Assembly (NCBI GenBank): GCA_013694645.1
Contig: JACDBZ010000175.1
Coordinates: 1 to 10,585, forward strand
From: Chloroflexota bacterium
GTDB lineage: Bacteria > Chloroflexota > Limnocylindria > QHBO01
Length of the DNA stretch: 10,585 nucleotides
Direction: 5' to 3'
This document shows, one piece after another, positions 1-5,068 of this stretch. Both the position numbers and the translations under genes were made by a program. A model generated the notes under the pieces. It saw only the letters and a program-made list of their open reading frames with translations, did not search any database and was not told the origin of the DNA. Within the stretch, counting starts at the first letter, position 1, and every line of letters begins with the position of its first letter.

Positions 1-260
1 CCGAAGAGCACGGCCGCCAGCTCGATCATCATGAAGATTCCGAGCAGACTGAATGGCGCGCGCTCACTGAAGTCGACGAATTCCACGATGCGACCGAGCA
101 GCAGTCCGGTCAGGGCCAGCAGCACAAACGCCACCGCGAACCAGAGGCGAACGGCGAGCGGCATCGGCGCCTGCGGATCAACGTCGGACGTCACCCGAAG
201 ATCGTAGCCGGTCCCGGCGGCTGAGGCGTTCGCAGTCCAATCCAGCGTTCGCCGATTCAT
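1..260 (-). CDS. Integral membrane protein of unknown function, N-terminal part only (runs off the left edge)
   Basis: Reading the minus strand from the ATG at 260-258 gives 86 uninterrupted codons to the window edge. The first ~33 residues (starting MNRRTLDWTANAS) are polar. A clear hydrophobic segment follows at about residues 34-56 (core WFAVAFVLLALTGLLLG), then a short polar loop (EFVDFSERAP), then a second hydrophobic segment (FSLLGIFMMIELAAVLF) that is cut by the edge. This is the pattern of a multi-pass membrane protein. I do not recognise the family. The start is uncertain: no convincing Shine-Dalgarno precedes 260, and the frame stays open upstream, with another in-frame ATG at 320-318 that would add 20 residues. 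The gene is divergent from the sugar operon, so it may share the regulatory region without being part of the same pathway. Confidence 0.6.
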   Translation of the reverse strand, partial: MNRRTLDWTANASAAGTGYDLRVTSDVDPQAPMPLAVRLWFAVAFVLLALTGLLLGRIVEFVDFSERAPFSLLGIFMMIELAAVLF

Positions 261-265
261 CGGGT

Positions 266-349
266 GTGGCGCACACGGGATGGCCTCAAAGCGCACCCTG
301 ACCTGTGGAGAGGTCCTCATACACGTGCGGGAGAATCCATGTGCGCCAC
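266..349. repeat. 10-bp perfect inverted repeat with 64-bp spacing in the divergent intergenic region
   Basis: GTGGCGCACA at 266-275 is the exact reverse complement of TGTGCGCCAC at 340-349. The left copy lies just upstream of the ATG at 260 of the minus-strand gene. The arms differ completely from the AACCGGTT operator near the repressor promoter. They could be paired sites for a second regulator, or a chance match in G+C-rich DNA. The spacing is too wide for a simple transcript hairpin to be obvious. Confidence 0.3.
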
Positions 350-386
350 GGCCCGATCTATCGGCCCATTGCACATTCACACGGTC

Positions 387-416
387 TTGACACACCAGCC
401 CGACCGGCGCTAGAGT
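387..416 (+). promoter_or_regulatory. Sigma70-type promoter of the sugar operon
   Basis: A perfect -35 hexamer TTGACA lies at 387-392. An 18-bp spacer separates it from the -10-like hexamer TAGAGT at 411-416, which matches TATAAT at four of six positions. Transcription would begin near 422-425, inside the first operator copy and about 35 bases before the ATG at 459. No comparable promoter was seen in the 50-bp gap before the binding-protein gene or the 71-bp gap before the permeases, so this is probably the main promoter for the repressor and all downstream genes. Confidence 0.65.
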
Positions 417-418
417 CG

Positions 419-444
419 CTAAACCGGTTCACTAAACCGGTTCA
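419..444. promoter_or_regulatory. Tandem LacI-family operators (two 13-bp units with AACCGGTT cores)
   Basis: The 13-bp unit CTAAACCGGTTCA occurs twice with no gap, at 419-431 and 432-444. Each copy contains the 8-bp palindrome AACCGGTT (422-429 and 435-442), with the central CG typical of LacI/GalR-family operators. The pair begins two bases after the -10 hexamer and covers the expected transcription start. Bound repressor would therefore block initiation directly. The adjacent gene encodes a LacI-family repressor, so autorepression is the simplest reading. Centres are 13 bp apart, a little more than one helical turn. Confidence 0.75.
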
Positions 445-458
445 CGAACGACACAGGC

Positions 459-1580
459 ATGGCTCGGAGCTCGTGTGTGGCCAGACCCCGGATCAATGAT
501 GTCGCAAAGCGTGCGGGTGTCAGCAAGACATCGGTCAGCTTTGCGTTCAACCAACCCGACAATCTCAATGTGGTTACCCGTGAGCGCATCCTGGCCGCCG
601 CTGCCGAGATGGGGTATCGACCGTCTCCGATCGCGCGACGGCTGGCGAGCCGACGCACCGACCAGATCGGCCTCGTCGTCCCGCAGTCGACGCACGATAT
701 ATTCGCCAATCCCTTTCTGCCCGAGCTGGTGCGTGGCATCGGCGACGTCTGCGACGCGGAGGGGATCGCCGTGGTGATCGTGCCGCCGGTGGGCGGCTCC
801 ATCGCGCGGGCGGTCGATTCCGCCCTGGTCGACGGGCTCATCCTGCTGGGCCTGGTACCGAACCATCCGGATCTCGCCAAGGTCCGCAGCCTTGGCACGC
901 CGCTCGTCGGCCTCGACATCGAAGACTGGGACGGGATGGACGTGATCGGCATCGACGACGAGCATGGTGCGGCCCAGGCCGCAGCGCACCTGTACGCCCT
1001 GGGCCATCGGGACGTCGCGGTCGTGCTCATCGCCGAGCACCCGGACTCCCCGGTCGACGAACAGCATGGGATCTCCGCGCGTCGCCTGGCCGGCATCCGC
1101 AGGGGCTTCGCCCTCGCGCCCGGCGCCGATGAATCGGCCGACGGAACCACGCGGCTGTGCATCCTCTCCACCCCGGTCAGCGAGGAAGGCGGGCGCGCCG
1201 CGCTCGCTGCGCTCCTCGCCTCCGACGGCGAGCCTCCGACCGCGGTCATCACCATGTCCGACGTTACCGCCATCGGCATCCTGGCGGCCGCCATCGACGC
1301 GGGGATGACCATTCCCGACGACCTCTCGATCGTCGGGTTCGACGACATCCCCGCCGCGTCGTGGACGAGCCCCAGGCTCACCACCGTCCACCAGCCCATC
1401 CGCGAGAAGGGCCGCCGCGCCGCGCTCCGACTCATCTCAGCCATTCGTTCAGGCTCGGAGCACCGTCCCGTGGTCGAGGTCCTGCCGACGCGCCTGGTGG
1501 TGCGCGGGTCGACCGCCCCCCCGCGGGCGGCGAGAGCCTCGGTGAGCACACCGATGGGAGGAGGTGTCGCCACACGCTGA
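459..1580 (+). CDS. LacI/GalR-family transcriptional repressor, probable regulator of this operon
   Basis: The 373-residue protein has the family layout. An N-terminal helix-turn-helix covers residues 11-56 (RINDVAKRAGVSKTSVSFAF is the signature region), followed by a hinge helix with the minor-groove leucine expected at L62 in PIARRLASRRT. A periplasmic-binding-like effector domain runs from about 66 to 350, including MSDVTAIG (266-273) and SIVGFDDIPAASW near residues 290-302, both typical of the family. The C-terminal ~20 residues look like a disordered tail. The start is open to question. ATG 459 lacks a Shine-Dalgarno, while GTG at 477 has CGGAG seven bases upstream and would give MARPRINDVAKRAG, the usual distance from start to helix-turn-helix. 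It is the first gene after a promoter carrying two operator palindromes and precedes the transporter and glycosidase genes. It most likely represses them until an imported sugar binds. The actual inducer cannot be read from sequence. Confidence 0.93.
   Translation: MARSSCVARPRINDVAKRAGVSKTSVSFAFNQPDNLNVVTRERILAAAAEMGYRPSPIARRLASRRTDQIGLVVPQSTHDIFANPFLPELVRGIGDVCDAEGIAVVIVPPVGGSIARAVDSALVDGLILLGLVPNHPDLAKVRSLGTPLVGLDIEDWDGMDVIGIDDEHGAAQAAAHLYALGHRDVAVVLIAEHPDSPVDEQHGISARRLAGIRRGFALAPGADESADGTTRLCILSTPVSEEGGRAALAALLASDGEPPTAVITMSDVTAIGILAAAIDAGMTIPDDLSIVGFDDIPAASWTSPRLTTVHQPIREKGRRAALRLISAIRSGSEHRPVVEVLPTRLVVRGSTAPPRAARASVSTPMGGGVATR
465..469 (+). promoter_or_regulatory. Possible Shine-Dalgarno for the alternative repressor start at GTG 477
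   Basis: CGGAG at 465-469 lies seven bases before GTG 477, in frame with ATG 459. No similar motif precedes ATG 459 (the bases just upstream are CGAACGACACAGGC). This site favours the shorter, 367-residue repressor. Confidence 0.4.
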
Positions 1581-1613
1581 CCTCGCCCGCGCATTCTCGT
1601 CCGATCACCCCAC

Positions 1614-1619
1614 AGAGGA
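1614..1619 (+). promoter_or_regulatory. Shine-Dalgarno of the sugar-binding lipoprotein gene
   Basis: AGAGGA at 1614-1619 lies 11 bases before ATG 1631. It decides the start, because the reading frame stays open far upstream into the repressor gene. This ATG is also directly followed by the lipoprotein signal peptide. Confidence 0.6.
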
Positions 1620-1630
1620 ATTTCAATCGC

Positions 1631-2944
1631 ATGCCACGCATATTCCATCGACTGTTCCCGATCTTCGTCGTCATGTCGCTGGCGCTCGCCGCCTGCTCGG
1701 GCGGCGAGATCGGCGCTACTGACGAGCCCGATGAGTCATCGGCACCCCCGGCCGCCTCAGGCGACGCATCAGTGGCGCCCAGCGAGGCCGCCTTCCCCGA
1801 GGGCGACGTCGCCATCGAGCTATGGACCAAGGAGGGCGACCCGCAGATCGCCTATGTCGAGTCTCTCGCCGAAGCCTACGGCGCCGAGCATCCGAACGTC
1901 ACCATCGAGGTCGTCAACAAGGACGTGGAGCTCCTGCGCGAAGACCTCGTCAACACGGCGCTATCGCCCGAAGCGGCGCCAGAGCTGGTCTGGACCGTCG
2001 CGGACCACGTCGGTCCGTTCACCTCCGCCGGCGTGATCCAGGAGATCACCGGCGTCGACGCGAGCGTCTACGAGGAGGGTGCCCTCTCCGCGGTCCAGGT
2101 GGACGGCACGACCTGGGGCATCCCGATCAGCAACGGCAACCAGCTGATGCTCTACTTCAACAAGAGCCTGGCGGGTGAGGACGCTCCGGCCGATACCGAC
2201 GAGCTCATCGCCACGGCCACGGAGAACACCTCCGGCGACACGTTCGGCCTCGTCTTCAACGAGACCGAGTCGTTCTGGCTCACCCCCTGGCTTGCGGGCT
2301 TCGACGCATCCGTCTTCGCGGAGGACGGCACCACGCCGACCCTCGACACGCCGGAGATGCAGGCGGCGCTCGAGTTCCTCTACAACCTGAAGTACACGGA
2401 TGAAGTGATGCCCGCGGAGTGTGACTACACCTGCGCCAGCGATCTCTTCACCAGTGGCTCGGCAGCCTACATCGTCAACGGCGACTGGGAGCTCGGGAAC
2501 TACGCCGATCAGCTCGGCGACGACCTGGGCGTGGCTCCGCTTCCGACCGTCACCGAGACCGGCTCGGATCCGGCGCCGTACACCGCTGGCGCCTTCTACA
2601 TGGTTCCGGCGGCCGTCGAGGGCGACGAGCTGACGGTGGTGCTCGACTTCATCTCGTGGTCGACCAACACCGAGAACCAGATCGCCATGGTGGAGGAGCT
2701 GCGCCGCCTGCCGGCGAACGCAGAGGCCCTCGGGGATGCCGTCGTGACCGACGATCCACTCCTCGCGGGCGCGTCGGAGGCGCTGCTCAAGGGCGTCCCG
2801 CAGCCGACCAACGTCGAGATGCGCTGCGTCTTCGACGCGATGAACACCGGCATCCGAGACGTCCTCGGCGCCGGCAACAGTGACTTCGCGGCCGTCACGG
2901 TCGCGATGCAGGAGGCCGCAGACAACTGCGTCGCGACCCTCTAA
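1631..2944 (+). CDS. Extracellular sugar-binding lipoprotein of an ABC transporter (MalE-type)
   Basis: The 437-residue protein begins with a lipoprotein signal peptide: basic MPRIFHR, a hydrophobic stretch, and the lipobox LAAC with lipidation cysteine C22. A Ser/Ala/Pro/Glu-rich linker follows to about residue 56. The mature fold starts with VAIELWTKEGDPQ and keeps features of cluster-1 sugar-binding proteins: WGIPISNGNQLMLYFNKSL (near 162-180), LFTSGSAAYIVNGDWELGNY (near 272-291), and VAPLPTV (301-307) followed by the YTAGAFYMVP region. Its role is to capture oligosaccharides outside the membrane and deliver them to the two permeases encoded downstream. With the amylase in the same operon, malto-oligosaccharides are the likely ligand, but specificity is inferred. 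Apart from the lipid cysteine there are four others (C264, C268, C399, C433), an even number compatible with two disulfides. A stable hairpin follows the stop codon. Confidence 0.93.
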   Translation: MPRIFHRLFPIFVVMSLALAACSGGEIGATDEPDESSAPPAASGDASVAPSEAAFPEGDVAIELWTKEGDPQIAYVESLAEAYGAEHPNVTIEVVNKDVELLREDLVNTALSPEAAPELVWTVADHVGPFTSAGVIQEITGVDASVYEEGALSAVQVDGTTWGIPISNGNQLMLYFNKSLAGEDAPADTDELIATATENTSGDTFGLVFNETESFWLTPWLAGFDASVFAEDGTTPTLDTPEMQAALEFLYNLKYTDEVMPAECDYTCASDLFTSGSAAYIVNGDWELGNYADQLGDDLGVAPLPTVTETGSDPAPYTAGAFYMVPAAVEGDELTVVLDFISWSTNTENQIAMVEELRRLPANAEALGDAVVTDDPLLAGASEALLKGVPQPTNVEMRCVFDAMNTGIRDVLGAGNSDFAAVTVAMQEAADNCVATL

Positions 2945-2956
2945 CCGCTCTGTGAT

Positions 2957-2987
2957 GATGTGGCGGGGCATCGTGTCCCGCCACATC
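2957..2987 (+). terminator. Intercistronic hairpin between binding-protein and permease genes (transcript stabiliser or attenuator)
   Basis: GATGTGGCGGG at 2957-2967 pairs perfectly with CCCGCCACATC at 2977-2987. This makes an 11-bp, G+C-rich stem with a 9-base loop, 12 bases after the stop codon at 2942-2944. It is not followed by a U tract (the next bases are GGCCCCCCTCTCT), so it is not a canonical intrinsic terminator. In sugar ABC operons a hairpin at this place is known to protect the binding-protein part of the mRNA and lower downstream expression, giving excess binding protein over permease. That role is inferred here. Confidence 0.6.
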
Positions 2988-3002
2988 GGCCCCCCTCTCT
3001 GC

Positions 3003-3008
3003 TTGGAG
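3003..3008 (+). promoter_or_regulatory. Shine-Dalgarno supporting a GTG start for the first permease
   Basis: TTGGAG at 3003-3008 lies seven bases before GTG 3016. It supports this non-ATG start and re-initiation of translation after the hairpin. Confidence 0.6.
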
Positions 3009-3015
3009 CTCCATC

Positions 3016-4059
3016 GTGGACGTTGATCGCTCCGTGGCCGCCCTCTCTGAAGTCTTCAGCACGCTGCTCTTCTTCGCGGCCGCGGTGGCGCTGCTCGAGG
3101 GCTTCCTGTACGTGGTCCTCGCTCGCTGGCTGAAGTGGCGGCTCGCCACGCCGATCCTGCTCATCGCTCCCGCCTTCGTGGGGCTCCTGGCGCTCATCGC
3201 CTACCCGCTCCTGTGGGAGCTGAACGTCTCGTTCACGAACATGAACCTGAGCCGCCTCTGTGACCCCGGCATTCCGGCCGGGCTCCTCACCGAGTGCAAG
3301 GGCCAGAACATGTTTCTCGGAATCGAGAACTACATCAACGTCTTCACGCGTCCCGTCCTCCAGCAGGCGGGCTTCTTCCAGGTCTTCTGGCAGACAGTGA
3401 TCTGGACGGTCCTCAACGTCGCCTTCCATGTGGGGCTTGGCCTGGGCCTGGCGCTCTTGCTGAACCGGCGCATCCGTCTTCGCGGCGCCTACCGCGCCCT
3501 CATCGTCCTGCCGTGGGCCATCCCGCAGATCGTGTCGCTGGCCATCTGGCGCACCGAGCTCAACAGCGAGTTCGGCATGGTGAACCAGCTGCTCGCCGTT
3601 GTCGGCGTCGAAGGCCCGAGCTGGATGACCGAGCCGTTCTGGAACTTCTTCGCCATGGTCATGGTCAACGTCTGGTTGGGCGTGCCGTTCATGATGGTGA
3701 TCCTGCTCGGTGGGCTCCAGAGCATCCCGCCCGACCTGTACGAGGCGGCCGAGATCGATGGGGCCAACCGCCGCCAGACGTTCCGCCACATCACCCTGCC
3801 GCTGATCCGCCCGGTGATGGTGCCTGCCGTGATCCTGGGGGTGGTCTGGACCTTCAACAACTTCAACGTGCCGTTCGTGATCAACCAGCTCGAGCTGGAG
3901 ACGAGCGACACCCTGGTGACAGGCCTCTTCCGCGCCGCCTTCCAGTACAACCGCTACGGATTCGCGGCCGCGTACGCCTTCGTGGTCTTCGCGATCCTGC
4001 TGGTCTTCGTCATCGTCTACATCCGCCGCAGCGGCGCCCTACGGAGCGTGAACGAATGA
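3016..4059 (+). CDS. Carbohydrate ABC transporter permease, MalF type
   Basis: This is a 347-residue inner-membrane subunit starting at GTG. An N-terminal hydrophobic segment at about 15-36 precedes the usual core, whose first segment lies at 43-63 (LATPILLIAPAFVGLLALIA). Further membrane spans are visible near 121-150, 159-178, 210-235, 265-285 and 319-336. The cytoplasmic EAA loop that docks on the ATPase is clear: YEAAEIDGANRRQTFRHITL starts at residue 242 and is followed by LPLIRP (261-266). The extracytoplasmic loop after span 2 contains the only two cysteines (C82, C94), which may form a disulfide. The length is normal for a MalF/UgpA-type permease without the large P2 domain of enterobacterial MalF. 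It forms the transmembrane pore together with the next gene product; the two genes overlap by four bases. The substrate is inferred from context, not from the permease sequence. Confidence 0.93.
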   Translation: MDVDRSVAALSEVFSTLLFFAAAVALLEGFLYVVLARWLKWRLATPILLIAPAFVGLLALIAYPLLWELNVSFTNMNLSRLCDPGIPAGLLTECKGQNMFLGIENYINVFTRPVLQQAGFFQVFWQTVIWTVLNVAFHVGLGLGLALLLNRRIRLRGAYRALIVLPWAIPQIVSLAIWRTELNSEFGMVNQLLAVVGVEGPSWMTEPFWNFFAMVMVNVWLGVPFMMVILLGGLQSIPPDLYEAAEIDGANRRQTFRHITLPLIRPVMVPAVILGVVWTFNNFNVPFVINQLELETSDTLVTGLFRAAFQYNRYGFAAAYAFVVFAILLVFVIVYIRRSGALRSVNE

Positions 4060-4967
4060 GCTCGACAACCGTCCCCACCGTACAGCCGGCAGCCGTCGCC
4101 TCCACCAACCAGGACCGATGGGCGGGCTCCGGGCGCGGTGACTCGCCGGTGGCACGCGCCATGATCCACGCTGGCCTCTTCCTCGCGGCGCTCATCGCCG
4201 CGCTGCCGGTGCTGCGCGTGATCAGCGTCTCGCTGCGACCTGACAACCGGCTCCTCAGCCGTGACCTCAACCTGGTTCCCGAGGGGGCCACGCTGGCCTC
4301 CTACGGACACGTCCTGTTCGAGACCGATTTCCCGCAGTGGCTTTTCAACAGCCTGCTCATCACCGTCGGGACGGCGCTCATCGGTCTCATCTTCGCCGCG
4401 ACCAGCGCCTACGGCTTCAGCCGATTCAAGTTCCCGGGTCGCGGGGTGGGGCTCACCGCCCTGCTCGCCACCCAGCTCATCCCGGCCACCATGCTGCTGG
4501 TGCCGATCCTGATCCTGGCCATCCAACTCGACCTGGTGGGGACCTACCGTGGCCTCGTCATCGCCTACGCCGTCACCAGCGTGCCGTTCAGTATCTGGAT
4601 CCTGAAGGGGTACTACGACACGGTGCCGATCGAGCTGGAGGAGGCGGCGCGCATCGACGGCTGCTCGCAGCTCGAGGCCTTCTGGCGCGTGCTGCTGCCG
4701 CTCTCGACGCCCGCGCTGGCGATCGTCTTCCTCTTCAACTTCCTCGCCGCCTGGAACGAGTTCGTGCTTGCGCGCGTGCTCATCGGCTCACAGACTGACC
4801 TGTTCACCTGGCCACTCGGCATCCTGCGTTTCCAGGCGCAGTTCCAGACCCAGTGGGGCGACCTCGCGGCGGCATCGGTCCTGGTCTCGATTCCGATCGT
4901 CGCACTCTTCCTGTACAGCAGCAGGTGGCTCATCAGCGGGGTCACCCTGGGTGGGGTCAAGGGATGA
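4056..4967 (+). CDS. Carbohydrate ABC transporter permease, MalG type
   Basis: This 303-residue protein has a polar N-terminus of about 33 residues, then about six membrane spans (the first near 36-57, the second near 98-120, and others to residue 287). The EAA loop is EEAARIDGCSQLEAFWRVLL starting at residue 195, followed by LPLSTPAL. The C-terminus LISGVTLGGVKG is a hallmark of MalG-type permeases. The start ATG overlaps the stop of the upstream permease as ATGA (4056-4059), and CGGAG at 4042-4046 provides a Shine-Dalgarno, so the two pore subunits should be made in equal amounts. The single cysteine (C203) lies in the cytoplasmic EAA loop. No ATPase gene follows; in many Gram-positive sugar systems one shared MsmX/MalK-type ATPase serves several transporters, and that is assumed here. 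Confidence 0.94.
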   Translation: MSSTTVPTVQPAAVASTNQDRWAGSGRGDSPVARAMIHAGLFLAALIAALPVLRVISVSLRPDNRLLSRDLNLVPEGATLASYGHVLFETDFPQWLFNSLLITVGTALIGLIFAATSAYGFSRFKFPGRGVGLTALLATQLIPATMLLVPILILAIQLDLVGTYRGLVIAYAVTSVPFSIWILKGYYDTVPIELEEAARIDGCSQLEAFWRVLLPLSTPALAIVFLFNFLAAWNEFVLARVLIGSQTDLFTWPLGILRFQAQFQTQWGDLAAASVLVSIPIVALFLYSSRWLISGVTLGGVKG

Positions 4968-5068
4968 GCGACGAGAGCGTCGCGGATCCAACGAGCTGGG
5001 TCGCCGACACGCTCGACGCCGAACTCCTGGTCGCGCCCCGGTCGGCGCGCGCCTGCCGCGCCGTATGA
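4964..5068 (+). CDS. 34-residue mini-ORF bridging the permease and amylase genes; possible translational coupler
   Basis: The ATG at 4964 overlaps the permease stop (ATGA, 4964-4967), and its TGA at 5066-5068 overlaps the amylase start (ATGA, 5065-5068). The predicted peptide begins MSDESVADPTSWVADTLDAE. It has an acidic first half, a basic end (PRSARACRAV), one cysteine (C31), no membrane segment and no signal peptide. I do not recognise it. Counting by eye, 30 of its 34 codons end in G or C. The amylase frame read through the same bases has 21 of 35, so this frame looks like the coding one. The amylase start has no visible Shine-Dalgarno, and without this ORF it would lie 97 bases past the permease stop. 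The mini-ORF may therefore mainly deliver ribosomes; the peptide might also have a function. It could alternatively be chance. Confidence 0.5.
   Translation: MSDESVADPTSWVADTLDAELLVAPRSARACRAV

Noticed and set aside
305..499. Plus-strand 64-codon ORF across the promoter
   Set aside because: It contains the -35, -10 and operator sequences and runs out of frame into the repressor gene. The predicted peptide is His/Arg-rich without recognisable features.
419..1648. Long minus-strand open frame opposite the repressor gene
   Set aside because: It is antisense to a clear LacI-family gene. Its translation is low-complexity and Arg/Ser/Ala-rich, as expected from the opposite strand of G+C-rich coding DNA, and it would also span the operators and start region.
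2957..2987. Hairpin as a full rho-independent terminator
   Set aside because: No U-rich tract follows, and essential permease partners lie directly downstream with their own ribosome-binding site; stabiliser or partial attenuator fits better.
4951..5064. In-frame GTG 4951 as the true amylase start, adding 38 Arg-rich residues
   Set aside because: It would begin inside the permease gene, the added residues are unusually basic, and 14 of 35 codons end in A or T, unlike the rest of the gene. ATG 5065 sits directly before the membrane anchor and overlaps the mini-ORF stop. Kept as a possibility but not preferred.
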